Shown here in pieces: positions 8,462 to 17,245 of a stretch of 64,000 bases of DNA (positions are counted from its first letter, which is position 1; each line of letters opens with the position of its first letter). The notes beneath the pieces were generated by a model. That model was given only the letters and a program-made list of their open reading frames with translations. It made no database searches and was not told the origin of the DNA. The position numbers and the translations under genes were made by a program. This DNA comes from CAVZBW01 sp963778465 (GTDB lineage Bacteria; Actinomycetota; Acidimicrobiia; Acidimicrobiales; RAAP-2). Location of the stretch: contig CAVZUK010000003.1 in assembly GCA_963778465.1 (NCBI GenBank), positions 1,116,001-1,180,000 on the forward strand. The letters are read 5' to 3'.

Positions 8462-10261
8462 GTGGAAGACCAACGACTCTTTCCTACTGCTTCGACCAGA
8501 GACACCTTCGCCTACTGCTGGAGGCAGATGCGTCTCGACCGCGCTTCCTTCGCCGTCTCCTGGGCGGCGATCGCCGCCGGGACGCTCGCGAGCGCCGTCG
8601 CGGGGCCGCTCATCTTTGCCACGCTGCTGGCGAGGATCGCCCACCTCCCCGCGAGGGCCGGCCTGTGGTCGAGCTTCGGACCGCTCGTCATCTCCTATGC
8701 CGTCGTCCTCCTGGCCTCCACCCTTCTGTGGCGGGCGGCCGGGTGGGTCAACTGGGGGGCCACGCTGCGCGCCTTCTCCCGGGCCATCACCAACGGCTAC
8801 GACCACCTGATCGCTCTCAGCCACGCCTGGCACACGGACCGCCCGTCCGGCGAGGTCATCTCGACCCTCGAGACGTTCTCGTGGGCGTTCGTGGAGATCA
8901 TCGACATGGCCACCTGGGGGGCGCTGCGCGTCGGCGTCACGGCCCTCGGGGCGATCGTCGTCCTGGCCTTCGCCGCCTGGCCGGTGGCGGTCGTGATGGC
9001 GATCCTCGTCCTGGTCTTCGCCGGGGTCCTCTGGCGGAGGATGGCCAAGGTGGTGGCCGCAGAGAAGGAGTTCGCCGATACGCACTCCCAGGCGACCGGG
9101 GTCATCGCCGACACCATCGCCAACCTGACGACGGTCCGGACTCAGGGAGCCGAGGACCGGGAGATGGGCCACGTCGCCGACGTCGTTGCCAGTTCTGTCC
9201 GGGCGGACCTGAAGGCGAGGCGCGTCTTCTCCGCGACCCGGTTGCAGATGGAGTCGTCGATGGCGCTGCTGAACTGGGTCGCCATCGTCGTGGGGCTCGT
9301 GCTGGCGCTCCACCACGTCGTCGCGGCAGGTGCCATCTACCTGGTGCTCTTCTACGTCACCTTCGTCGGGGGCTCGCTGGAGGAGTCCTTCGAGTTCGTC
9401 CGGTCGATCTCCCGGGCGGCGGGACGCTGCGCCAAGTTCGTCGGCATCGCCAACACGCGACCCGAGATCGTGGACGCCCCGGACGCCACCGATCTGGTGG
9501 TCGCCGGCGGCTCTGTCGAGTTCCGCGACGTCGGCTTCGCCTACCGGCACGGCAGGACGCTCTTTGACGCACTCGACCTGCGCATCGAGCCGGGCGAGCA
9601 CGTCGGCCTCGTGGGCCCCTCGGGGTCGGGGAAGACGACGCTCACCAAGCTGGTGCTGCGGTTCATGGACATCCAGGACGGCTCGATCCGCATAGACGGC
9701 CAGGACGTCAGCCGGGTGACCCAACGGTCGCTGCGCCAGCGGGTCTCCTACGTCCCCCAGGAGCCTCACCTCCTGCACCGTTCGATCGCCGACAACATCT
9801 GCTACGGCACGGCCGGGTTCGACGAGCCGGACATGGAGCTGGTGCACCGGGTGGGGCGCGCCGCGCACGTCGAGGAGTTCGTGCGGGAGCTGCCCGACGG
9901 CTACGACACGGTCGTCGGCGAGCGCGGGCTCAAGCTCTCGGGCGGCCAGCGTCAGCGGGTGGCCATCGCCCAGGCCATGGCCAAGGCTGCCCCCGTCCTC
10001 ATCCTCGACGAGGCCACCTCGGCTCTCGACTCGGAGTCGGAGGCCCTCGTCCAGGAGGCACTGTGGCGCCTGATGGAGGGATCCACCGCCATCGTCGTCG
10101 CCCACCGCCTTGCGACCATCGCCCGCCTCGATCGCATCGTGGTCATGGACGGGGGCCGCATCGTCGAGGAGGGGACGCACGGCGATCTCCTGGCGAGCTC
10201 GGACGACGGCCTCTACCGACGCCTCTGGCAGCACCAGTCGGGGGGCTTCCTGGCCGCGTGA
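8462..10261 (+). CDS. ABC exporter, fused permease and ATPase
   Basis: A single-chain half-transporter of 599 residues: an N-terminal six-helix membrane domain (about residues 25-320) and a C-terminal nucleotide-binding domain. Walker A GPSGSGKTT (about 384-392), Q-loop, signature LSGGQRQR (about 491), Walker B ILILDEATSALD (about 513) and the H-loop AHR are all intact. It should act as a homodimer, or pair with a partner not present here, to export a lipid, peptide or drug. It lacks an N-terminal C39 peptidase domain. The start is GTG 8462; GGAG occurs upstream. The substrate is unknown; a small ORF precedes it on the same strand. Confidence 0.9.
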   Translation: MEDQRLFPTASTRDTFAYCWRQMRLDRASFAVSWAAIAAGTLASAVAGPLIFATLLARIAHLPARAGLWSSFGPLVISYAVVLLASTLLWRAAGWVNWGATLRAFSRAITNGYDHLIALSHAWHTDRPSGEVISTLETFSWAFVEIIDMATWGALRVGVTALGAIVVLAFAAWPVAVVMAILVLVFAGVLWRRMAKVVAAEKEFADTHSQATGVIADTIANLTTVRTQGAEDREMGHVADVVASSVRADLKARRVFSATRLQMESSMALLNWVAIVVGLVLALHHVVAAGAIYLVLFYVTFVGGSLEESFEFVRSISRAAGRCAKFVGIANTRPEIVDAPDATDLVVAGGSVEFRDVGFAYRHGRTLFDALDLRIEPGEHVGLVGPSGSGKTTLTKLVLRFMDIQDGSIRIDGQDVSRVTQRSLRQRVSYVPQEPHLLHRSIADNICYGTAGFDEPDMELVHRVGRAAHVEEFVRELPDGYDTVVGERGLKLSGGQRQRVAIAQAMAKAAPVLILDEATSALDSESEALVQEALWRLMEGSTAIVVAHRLATIARLDRIVVMDGGRIVEEGTHGDLLASSDDGLYRRLWQHQSGGFLAA

Positions 10262-10308
10262 TCGGCGCCGGGCTCGAGCGCGGGCCCGGCGCCGGTCCCG
10301 CGCCCGGT

Positions 10309-11190
10309 TCAGCGGACGGCGACGGCGATCGCGAAGCCGACCGGAAGGAGGACCCAGCTCCAGCGGGCGGCCGCGTAGACGACGTTCGAGCGGTAGCGGT
10401 AGAGGACGGCGAGCTGCGAGGGGTTGAAGGCCGGCGGACCAAAGGCGCACAGCATCGCCACGACGGCCACGTCCTTGGAGTAGGTGAAGAGGGCCAGGGG
10501 CACGAGGCAGGCCACCCGGACTGCGCTCAGGGCGGCCCAGCGGGGTACGCCCGACGGCTGCTCGGGGTCACGCTCATTGTGGGGATGCAGCACCGATCCA
10601 ACGAAGAGGGCCGCACCGACGAAGGCGAGGGCCGGACCCGAACCGACGAGGACCCACTTCGCCGCAGAGGGTGCCGGTCCGGCGAGGTGAAGGAAGAGTC
10701 CCACGACGACCGCCAACACGGACGACTGGTCGATCCAGAACGTGGCGCGACGCTGCGGATGTGGTGCGTCCCGGCGCATGAGGTGGATGGCGGCGGCGCC
10801 GGGTGCGCTGTAGGCGGCGTTGGCCAGCGTGGCGATCCTGGCCCCGGCCGATCCGGCGAGCGCCTCGGCGATCGGCAGGACCCAGAAAGCGGTGTTGGGA
10901 TAGGCGGCCCACGCGTCGAGCGCGGCCTGCCCTCCGCTCGAGGCCCGGCGCGTCAGGTACGAGGCGCCGAGCAAGACGAAACCGGTGCCCGCGATGATGA
11001 CCGGGGCAACGATCTGGCGCGGGGCGGTGAGCCCCCAAGCCGAGAACAGGCCGGCCGCAGCCGCCGTCGCCAGGAACTGGATCCGCAGGTAGATCGGCCA
11101 GTCCCTCTTGACCCGGGGTCCGCCGCGGTCGGCGAGCAAGCCGAGGGCTGCGCCCAGGCCGTAGGCCACGAGGGTGGTCGTGAGGTGCAA
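10309..11190 (-). CDS. AEC-like membrane permease
   Basis: Polytopic membrane protein of 293 residues with about eight to ten hydrophobic helices. The central region YPNTAFWVLPIAEALAG resembles the broken-helix motif (NTxFxGxPL) of auxin efflux carrier (AEC) transporters, and the overall length is close to that family. It may move an organic anion. The start is uncertain: TTG 11190 has no clear ribosome site, and a GTG a few codons later is an alternative. It is convergent with the ABC exporter, so the two are not one operon. Confidence 0.6.
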   Translation of the reverse strand: MHLTTTLVAYGLGAALGLLADRGGPRVKRDWPIYLRIQFLATAAAAGLFSAWGLTAPRQIVAPVIIAGTGFVLLGASYLTRRASSGGQAALDAWAAYPNTAFWVLPIAEALAGSAGARIATLANAAYSAPGAAAIHLMRRDAPHPQRRATFWIDQSSVLAVVVGLFLHLAGPAPSAAKWVLVGSGPALAFVGAALFVGSVLHPHNERDPEQPSGVPRWAALSAVRVACLVPLALFTYSKDVAVVAMLCAFGPPAFNPSQLAVLYRYRSNVVYAAARWSWVLLPVGFAIAVAVR

Positions 11191-11322
11191 GGGACGCAGT
11201 CAATCAGATCTCCCCGTCCACGCAGATCTGCCGTCGGCGCGTCCCGGTGCGGGAGCGGCTTGGAATGCGGCGGCGTAGGGTGCGGCGGGCTGCGGCCGAG
11301 GATGTGAGGACGGAGGAGGGGC

Positions 11323-12129
11323 ATGGGACTGCTGGACGGTCAGCGAGCGGTCGTGACGGGGGGAGCCTCGGGCATCGGGCGGGCAACGGCGCGGCGCATG
11401 GCGGAGGAGGGCGCCGCCGTCGCCGTCATCGACCTCAACGCCGATGCGGCTCACGAGGTGGCCAAGGACACGGGTGGCACGGCCCACCCCGCGGACGTGA
11501 CCGATGCCGACGCCATGGTCGCGGCCTTCGACGCCGCCGCTGCGGCCATGGGGGGGATCACCGTCCTGTTCAACAACGCCGGGATCGGCAACCAGTCGCC
11601 GCTCCACGAATGGGCGCCGGACGAATGGGACCGTTTGGTCGGGGTGAACCTCAAAGGGGTGTACCTCGGGTTCCGGGCGGCCATCCCCCACATCCGATCC
11701 GCCGGGGGCGGCAGCATCGTGTCCACGGCCTCGATCAGTGGCACGCGTCCGGCCGCCGGAGAGGCGCCCTACGCGGCGGCCAAGGCCGGGGTGGCGGCGC
11801 TGACCGCGTCGGCGGCGCTCGAGTACGGACCCGAGATCCGCGTCAACTCGGTCGCGCCGGGGATGATCCTCACGGCCATGACCGAGCCGTGGTTCCAGTT
11901 CCTGCCCCACGAGCGAGAGCGTTTCGAGCGGACGACCCCGCTCGGCCGCGTCGGGGAGCCGGGCGACATCGCCGACGTCGTCGTCTTTCTCTGCTCGGAC
12001 CTGGCACGCTTCATCACGGGACAGAACCTGGTCATCGACGGAGGCCTCACATTGCACGGCTCCGGGGTGGACGGGCTCTTCGAGCAGATCTTTCCCGACC
12101 GGGGCCGTCCGTCTGCCCGGACGACGTAG
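11323..12129 (+). CDS. SDR family oxidoreductase
   Basis: Classical short-chain dehydrogenase of 268 residues. GGASGIG is the dinucleotide-binding motif (about residues 12-18), NNAG follows strand 4, and the catalytic Tyr and Lys are in YAAAK. The C-terminal GQNLVIDGG is the usual end of the Rossmann fold. GGAGGAGGGG precedes ATG 11323. It lies head to head with the AEC-like gene. Its last codons overlap, antisense, the truncated cyclic-nucleotide-domain remnant at 12120-12260, and the C-terminal tail after the normal SDR end (about 20 residues, FEQIFPDRGRPSARTT) may be partly acquired from that junction. The substrate is unknown. Confidence 0.88.
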   Translation: MGLLDGQRAVVTGGASGIGRATARRMAEEGAAVAVIDLNADAAHEVAKDTGGTAHPADVTDADAMVAAFDAAAAAMGGITVLFNNAGIGNQSPLHEWAPDEWDRLVGVNLKGVYLGFRAAIPHIRSAGGGSIVSTASISGTRPAAGEAPYAAAKAGVAALTASAALEYGPEIRVNSVAPGMILTAMTEPWFQFLPHERERFERTTPLGRVGEPGDIADVVVFLCSDLARFITGQNLVIDGGLTLHGSGVDGLFEQIFPDRGRPSARTT

Positions 12130-12260
12130 AAGTCGTACGCGGCGTCTCCCTCCCGGTAGAGGTACTCGCCCTCGCTCACCTGTCGCCGCGTGCCGAGGGC
12201 CTCGATGGCCGAGAGGTCGGCCCCCTCGAGCTCGGGGAACGCGTCGGGGTGGTCGGGCAT
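12120..12260 (-). pseudogene. Truncated N-terminus of cyclic-nucleotide-binding-domain protein
   Basis: From ATG 12260 the minus strand encodes about 47 residues (with LGTRRQVSEGEYLYREGD and AYDFYVV) that match the start of a cNMP-binding domain. This is the type fused to thioredoxin-reductase-like flavoproteins in actinomycetes. The similarity stops abruptly at about 12120, where the SDR gene on the other strand ends, and the frame then runs on into antisense of that SDR. The rest of the domain and any reductase domain are absent. It is read as the stump left by a deletion or rearrangement. Confidence 0.6.
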
Positions 12261-12271
12261 GTGCGAGGACG

Positions 12272-13687
12272 TTAGCGGCGGCGGGAAGCGCGATCTACGA
12301 GGAAGAGTGCGGGGACGATGCCGAGGACGGCGACGGCGGCGATCGCCCACCAGCCGACCCGGAACGCGCCGAGTTCCGACGCGCCCCGTCCGTTCGCGGT
12401 GCCGAGCACCGCCACGAGGACGGCGACTCCGAGCGCCAGCCCGGTCTGCCGGATCATGTTGATGACGGCCGATCCGGTGGCGAAGGAGGAGGGAGGGAGC
12501 GAGGCTGCGGCGGAGGCCATCATCGTGGGCAGCACCAGCCCGACCCCTGCCCCGGTCAGGATCATGCCGCCGAGCATGCCCGACAAGTAGTTGGGTTCGA
12601 CGGTCACCGCCACCGCCCACCAGGCGACGCCCGCGCCGAAGGCGAGGCTGCCGAGAGCGATCGCGATGCCCGGGCCGTAGCGGGCGATGAGCCGTCCCGC
12701 CACGCCAAACGACACGAGGGGCACCATCAGCGGCCCGGGGGCGATGGCCAGGCCGGCGCGTAGGGCCGACCACTGCCAGACGCCCTGCTCCCAGAGCACG
12801 ACGGACAGCAGCATGGCGCCAAAGGCCGCCGAGAAGAGGATCGCCACGAAGGACGCCCCCGTGAAGCTCCGGGCTCGGAACAGTGAGGGGTGCACCAGCG
12901 GTGACCGGCTCCTGAGGCAATGCAGCGCGAACAGGCCGAGGAGCGCGATCGAGAGGACGAGCGTGCCGACGATGGAGGCCGAGCCCCAGCCCCAGTCGCT
13001 CCCCTTGACCAGTCCGAACGTCAGCGTTCCGACGCCCAAGGTGATCAGCACGACGCCGAGGGGATCGGGCTTCTCGCCGTCGTGACCAGGCACGGGGGGA
13101 AGGCGTCGCCATCCGAGGAGCAGGGCGGCGATCCCGATGGGCACGTTGACAAGGAAGACCCACCGCCAGCTGGCCGCGACGAGCAGGCCGCCGGCCACCG
13201 GGCCGAGCGCCGCGGCCAGCCCTCCGGTTGCCGTCCACGCTCGGACGGCTCCCTGGCGATGCTCGGGGTCGTAGGACGCGAGGACCAGCCCGAGCGACGT
13301 CGGAGTGAGCAACGCCGCCCCGGCGGCCTGGACGAGCCGAAAGGCGATCAGCATCCCGACGCTGGACGAGGCGGCACAGGCCGCGGAGGCAGCCGTGAAG
13401 ATGGCGACGCCGAGCAAGAACCCGTGGTCTCGTCGATAGCGGTCGGCCAGCCGGCCGAAGAAGACGAGCAGTGAGGCGTACACGATGGCGTAGCCGTTGA
13501 GGACCCACGAGAGCTCGCCGAGGTTGCGAGCCCCGAGGTCGCGGGCGATCTGGGGGAGTGCCACGTTCACGATGAACAGGTCGAGGCTGGCCAGCACGAC
13601 CCCGGCGCACACGATGACCAACACCTGACGCGGCGATCGGCCTTTCACGGCCACGGCTGGCGGAGCGGTAAGAGTGGGTTGTGTCAC
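12272..13687 (-). CDS. MFS drug/metabolite efflux transporter (DHA2-like, 14 TM)
   Basis: Major facilitator permease of 471 residues with about 14 membrane helices. Motif A (GRLADRYRR) and motif C-like segments (LGPVAGGLLVAASWRWVFLVNVPIG) place it with the EmrB/QacA proton-driven exporters. The start is GTG 13687, where the protein begins VTQPTLTAPP; an in-frame extension to 13984 has no homology and runs through the intergenic operator and the opposite gene. No ribosome site is evident, so the message may be leaderless. It diverges from the thioesterase gene around a perfect inverted repeat and is probably repressed by a TetR- or MarR-type protein encoded elsewhere. Confidence 0.9.
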   Translation of the reverse strand: MTQPTLTAPPAVAVKGRSPRQVLVIVCAGVVLASLDLFIVNVALPQIARDLGARNLGELSWVLNGYAIVYASLLVFFGRLADRYRRDHGFLLGVAIFTAASAACAASSSVGMLIAFRLVQAAGAALLTPTSLGLVLASYDPEHRQGAVRAWTATGGLAAALGPVAGGLLVAASWRWVFLVNVPIGIAALLLGWRRLPPVPGHDGEKPDPLGVVLITLGVGTLTFGLVKGSDWGWGSASIVGTLVLSIALLGLFALHCLRSRSPLVHPSLFRARSFTGASFVAILFSAAFGAMLLSVVLWEQGVWQWSALRAGLAIAPGPLMVPLVSFGVAGRLIARYGPGIAIALGSLAFGAGVAWWAVAVTVEPNYLSGMLGGMILTGAGVGLVLPTMMASAAASLPPSSFATGSAVINMIRQTGLALGVAVLVAVLGTANGRGASELGAFRVGWWAIAAVAVLGIVPALFLVDRASRRR

Positions 13688-13705
13688 AGGACGCACTTTA
13701 GGGAA

Positions 13706-13723
13706 TTGCGTTCTATTACGCAA
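13706..13723. promoter_or_regulatory. Perfect inverted repeat operator between MFS and thioesterase genes
   Basis: TTGCGT-TCTATT-ACGCAA: two perfect 6-base arms around a 6-base AT-rich centre. It lies 19 bases from the MFS start and 16 bases from the thioesterase start, the ideal place to control both divergent genes. The form suits a TetR or MarR family dimer. No matching regulator gene is adjacent. Confidence 0.65.
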
Positions 13724-13738
13724 CCGACTAGCTTCGAG

Positions 13739-14608
13739 GTGGTGAGCGGGGCAGACGCCGAGGTCGGGGGGACCAGTCGCAGGTGCGACGCCGAGCGGTT
13801 CTCCTTCGAGGAGGTGACCCGGCTGGTCCCGTGCGAGCCCGGTCGGTTCGAGGGTGGCGTTCACCCCGAGTGGACGATCGGTGGCAAGCCCAACGGCGGA
13901 TACCTGCTCGCCATGTTGGGCCGGGCGGCTGCCGCCGTCGCTCCACACGGCGACGTCATCGCCGCAAGCGCCCACTACCTGCACTCCCCGACGCCGGGTC
14001 CGGTGGTGGTCGAGGCGGAGGTCCTCCGGGCGGGGCGTTCGGCCAGCCAGGTCCGGGCCCGACTGGTCCAGGATGGCCGCGCCTGCGTCGAGGCGCTCGT
14101 CACGACCAGCCAGCTCGATCCCGACGCCGTGCCCTACTGGGACCGAGGCCTACCCGCGATGGGCACTGCCTCCCTGGAGGAATGCTCCGCGCCAAACCCG
14201 TCCCTTCCCGGGGGCGCCCGCGTGGCGATCCTGGACCAGATCGACGTGCGCCTCGAACCGGGCTCGAGGGGATTCCTGTCGGGGCAGCCGAGCGGGACCG
14301 GAGAGCTGCGCGGCTGGCTGGCCCTGCCCGGCGGCGAGGCGTTCGATCCGGCCTCGCTCCTGTTCGCCCTCGATGCCTTCCCCCCGGCCACCTTCGAGAT
14401 CGAGTTCTCCGGATGGGTTCCCACCCTGGAGCTGACCGCCTACGTCCGGGCCCTGCCGGCACCTGGACCGGTTCGCATCTTGCAACGCGCCCAGCTCATC
14501 GAAGCGCAGCGCGTGGACGAGTCCTGCTACGTCTGGGACGCTCGTGGCCGCATCGTGGCGCACGGGAGCCAGCTTGCCGGGATTCGCCTGCCGCTCACCA
14601 ACCGGTGA
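13739..14608 (+). CDS. Acyl-CoA thioesterase-like (hotdog) protein
   Basis: Protein of about 289 residues with a TesB-like double-hotdog arrangement. The first half contains GKPNGGYLLAMLGRA and HYLHSPTPGPVVVEAEVLR, typical of 4HBT_3 thioesterases. The second half (SLLFALDAFPP to FEIEFSGWVPTLELT) matches the second hotdog unit. It probably hydrolyses acyl-CoA in the cytosol. The start is set at GTG 13739 (or 13742), just after the operator; a longer frame begins inside the opposite MFS promoter and is unlikely. It overlaps the next, convergent gene by 14 bases. Pairing with an efflux pump suggests release and export of an acid. Confidence 0.8.
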   Translation: MVSGADAEVGGTSRRCDAERFSFEEVTRLVPCEPGRFEGGVHPEWTIGGKPNGGYLLAMLGRAAAAVAPHGDVIAASAHYLHSPTPGPVVVEAEVLRAGRSASQVRARLVQDGRACVEALVTTSQLDPDAVPYWDRGLPAMGTASLEECSAPNPSLPGGARVAILDQIDVRLEPGSRGFLSGQPSGTGELRGWLALPGGEAFDPASLLFALDAFPPATFEIEFSGWVPTLELTAYVRALPAPGPVRILQRAQLIEAQRVDESCYVWDARGRIVAHGSQLAGIRLPLTNR

Positions 14609-15590
14609 CGCCGAGCCGCGTGCAGGAGTCCACGATCTTCCCCACCGACTCCGTGTAGCTCTCGCTCGAGCCGGAGCCGCCCGAGAGCGTGGCCTGCTGC
14701 CGCCGGATCCCGCCCAGCAGCTCCCGATAGAGATCGACCGGATCGTGTTGCGGGGCACCTTGTGCGATCGCCCGAGAGGTCCACGCCTCGCTCTTGTCGA
14801 GGATGCCGGGGCTCTCGAGGCTCCAGAGCGCGATGCGGCAGGCTCCGGTGGCCAGCGATCGGGGATCGGAAGTGTCGACCGTGACCCGGTGCACGACCGT
14901 GCCGGAGCGTGTCAGGTTCCACACCTCTGTCGATGCTCGATCGGCAGAGGCCACGGCCGCATGGTGGAGCGACGAGTACAGCTTGATCCCGCCCACGGTC
15001 AGCCCGCCAATGACGACGAGGCAGGCGACGGCGATCGCCAGGCGCAGTCCGATCCTCCGGCCGCGACCCGCCCGCCGTCCGTGGCGCGGACCCCGCCGAG
15101 GATCCGGCGGTGGGGGCTCGGAGGGGGGAGTTCCGTCGGAGCCCACCGAGGTCACCACGGGCGCTGCCACGGCCGGGCCGGACGCTACGACCGGCGCAGC
15201 TGCCGCGACCGGCGCGGACGCCACCACCGGGGCAGATGTGACGACCGGAATGTCGACCGCCGTCTTTTCCTCCCAGGCCGGGCGCTCCCGGATCGGGGCG
15301 GGCGTGCGGGCCACCTCCTCGACGGGCTCCGGGGAGCCCGGCGGTGGCGAGGCGTCGGAGGGGAGCGCCTCGGCCTCGGCCTGGTCGCCGGGCTTCGGCA
15401 CGGGGGGCGCCACTACGACCGCAGTCTCGCGGGGCACCCCGCGGCGGCGACGGCGCGTACCACGCCTGCTGCGCAGGAGCATCCCCAGGGTTGCGACACC
15501 GATGAGCACCAGCATGATGAAGCGCACCGGCTGTCGTTGATGCTGACCGAGGCGGTGCTTGCTCTGCTTGCCTCCTTTTGCACCAACCAT
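14595..15590 (-). CDS. Membrane protein with Pro/Ala-rich linker
   Basis: A 331-residue protein with no family I can name. A basic N-terminus (KGGKQSKHRLGQHQRQ) leads into a first hydrophobic helix (about residues 22-39). A low-complexity Ala/Pro/Val linker (about 55-165) and a very basic stretch (GPRHGRRAGRGRR) follow. A second membrane helix (about 180-203) precedes an extracytoplasmic C-terminal domain of about 125 residues with two cysteines that could form a disulfide. The layout is of an envelope protein with both ends tethered. It overlaps the thioesterase gene end. Confidence 0.65.
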   Translation of the reverse strand: MVGAKGGKQSKHRLGQHQRQPVRFIMLVLIGVATLGMLLRSRRGTRRRRRGVPRETAVVVAPPVPKPGDQAEAEALPSDASPPPGSPEPVEEVARTPAPIRERPAWEEKTAVDIPVVTSAPVVASAPVAAAAPVVASGPAVAAPVVTSVGSDGTPPSEPPPPDPRRGPRHGRRAGRGRRIGLRLAIAVACLVVIGGLTVGGIKLYSSLHHAAVASADRASTEVWNLTRSGTVVHRVTVDTSDPRSLATGACRIALWSLESPGILDKSEAWTSRAIAQGAPQHDPVDLYRELLGGIRRQQATLSGGSGSSESYTESVGKIVDSCTRLGVTGW

Positions 15591-15675
15591 CGCAGAATTC
15601 TGATCCTCGAACCAGGCGTTGTCCAGGATTGGCGCCGGTGGACCAGATGCTCGAGCCGTCTTCTACAGTCTTGCG

Positions 15676-16500
15676 GTGGCCGGAGCCCCGCGGCGCGCCA
15701 ACGAGGCCCAGTGGTGCCGTTGGAACGACGAGCGTTGGACCAAGTCCTGGCCCGACCGTGAGCGCCTCACGGGCGTCGTGACGCCTACCCTCCTTCGTGC
15801 GGCCTCGCTGATCCCCGGACAGTCGGTCCTCGACGTCGGATCGGGGGGCGGGGCAGCTGCCTCGGCGTCGGCGCAGCAGGTCGGTGGGACGGGTCGCGTG
15901 GTCGGTGTGGACCTCTCGGATGCCCTGATCCGACTCGCCCGCCGTCGCGGTGCCGAGCTCGGCCTGGACAACCTCACATTCGTCCAGGCTGACGCCCAGT
16001 CGGCGCGCCTGGATCCGGAGCCGTTCGACACCATCGTCAGCCAGTTCGGCCTGATGTTCTTCGAGGATCCGGTTGCCGCGTTCTCCAACCTGCGAGAGCA
16101 CCTGCGCTCGGGCGGGCGATTGGCCTTTGCCTGCTGGCAGGAGGCCGATCGCAATCCCTGGCACACCCGTCGGGTGCTGGAGCGATTTGTCGAACCGCCG
16201 CCGGTCCCGGTGAGTGCAACGTCACCGGGACCCTTCAGCCTCGGGGATTGGGGGTGGTGCTCGGAGGTCCTGGAGGCCGCAGGCTTCGAGGGCGGGTTGC
16301 GTCACGACTACGAGGTGATCGTGGAGGCGCCTCCCGACGCCGTCTTCGATCCGAGCCAGCTCGGGTTCCTGGGGGTCCGCCCGGAGGACGAGCCCGAGGC
16401 TCTCGAGGCCATCGAGGAGCACCTTGCTGCGCTCCGGATCAATGACGGACGGTGCCGCTACCCGCTCGCCTTCCGGATCGTGATCGCCGTTCGGGGGTGA
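15676..16500 (+). CDS. Class I SAM-dependent methyltransferase
   Basis: Methyltransferase of about 274 residues. Motif I VLDVGSGGGAAA binds S-adenosylmethionine, the acidic end of strand 2 is VVGVDLSD, and FDTIVSQFGLMFFEDP is the motif IV region seen in UbiE/ubiquinone-type and related small-molecule methyltransferases. The start is placed at GTG 15676 (VAGAPRR); an upstream in-frame TTG at 15619 is less likely. It is divergent from the membrane protein. The acceptor is not predictable. Confidence 0.85.
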   Translation: MAGAPRRANEAQWCRWNDERWTKSWPDRERLTGVVTPTLLRAASLIPGQSVLDVGSGGGAAASASAQQVGGTGRVVGVDLSDALIRLARRRGAELGLDNLTFVQADAQSARLDPEPFDTIVSQFGLMFFEDPVAAFSNLREHLRSGGRLAFACWQEADRNPWHTRRVLERFVEPPPVPVSATSPGPFSLGDWGWCSEVLEAAGFEGGLRHDYEVIVEAPPDAVFDPSQLGFLGVRPEDEPEALEAIEEHLAALRINDGRCRYPLAFRIVIAVRG

Positions 16501-16542
16501 AGCGGGCCGCGGGCCCCCTCGCTCCGCCGGCCGCGGCCGGCG

Positions 16543-17148
16543 TCAGCCGGGCCGCTCGGCAAAACAGCGGAGCCAGGCGGCGTGGTACAGGGCGTCGTGC
16601 TCGATGCCGAGGGAGCAGATGCTCTCCCAGAGACTCGGATACGTCGAGACCAGGCCGTCCCAGTCCTCGTCCGCGACGTCGAGCAGGATCCAGCCCAGGC
16701 GCTCGAGACCGAGGCCACCTTTGTGGGTGTTGCAAACCCAGCACGCCGTCACCAAGTTCTCCTCGGCGGTCGGCCCACCGCGGGACGAGGGTCGTACGTG
16801 GTCGATGGTCGCAGCCTGCGCGAGGTACGGCGGGGGCACGGCGTCCGCCCGGGTCGCCTGAGTGCCGGGGACCAGCTCCGGCCATCTGAGCGAGATCGCC
16901 CGCAGCACGGGTGGTGGGATGGTCCGCCCGCCGCAGTAACGACAGGTGAAGCGGTCGCGTCGCCAGACCGAGACCTGCATCATCGGGGGGACGGACGGGT
17001 CGCTCGCCCCACGGGGCAGATCCGCCCGGAGCTGGTCGATGATCGAGGTCGCCTCGTCGTCCCGGTTTCCCGCCACGGCCCGGAGGGCGTGGGACAGCAG
17101 CTCGATGTACTGGTCGGAGGAGGACGACGCGGGGGGCGAGGCCGGCAC
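16543..17148 (-). CDS. HNH endonuclease family protein
   Basis: A 201-residue protein with a beta-beta-alpha-metal HNH nuclease core. A zinc-type Cys pair in CRYCGG (about residue 70), DHVRPSSRGG with the catalytic His, and NLVTACWVCNTHKG with the second Cys pair are in the canonical order. Stand-alone HNH proteins of this size occur as homing-type, restriction-type or McrA-like nucleases. No phage genes or methyltransferase partner of restriction type are adjacent, so its role is unknown. It diverges from the GlxA-type regulator. Confidence 0.82.
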   Translation of the reverse strand: MPASPPASSSSDQYIELLSHALRAVAGNRDDEATSIIDQLRADLPRGASDPSVPPMMQVSVWRRDRFTCRYCGGRTIPPPVLRAISLRWPELVPGTQATRADAVPPPYLAQAATIDHVRPSSRGGPTAEENLVTACWVCNTHKGGLGLERLGWILLDVADEDWDGLVSTYPSLWESICSLGIEHDALYHAAWLRCFAERPG

Positions 17149-17245
17149 GGCACCATCCTTGCACGGCCCGGCAGGCTTCGACCATGGCAGAAATCATCAG
17201 GAACTCGTCCTTGCCGCCATCGGCCGTAGGGGCGACGATGAGGTC

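Noticed and set aside
12272..13984. 570-residue version of the MFS protein
   Set aside because: The first 99 codons run through the operator and the opposite thioesterase gene and have no homology; GTG 13687 fits the family.
16543..17148. HNH gene as part of a prophage or restriction system
   Set aside because: There is no terminase, portal, integrase or modification methylase beside it; the nearby methyltransferase looks like a small-molecule enzyme.
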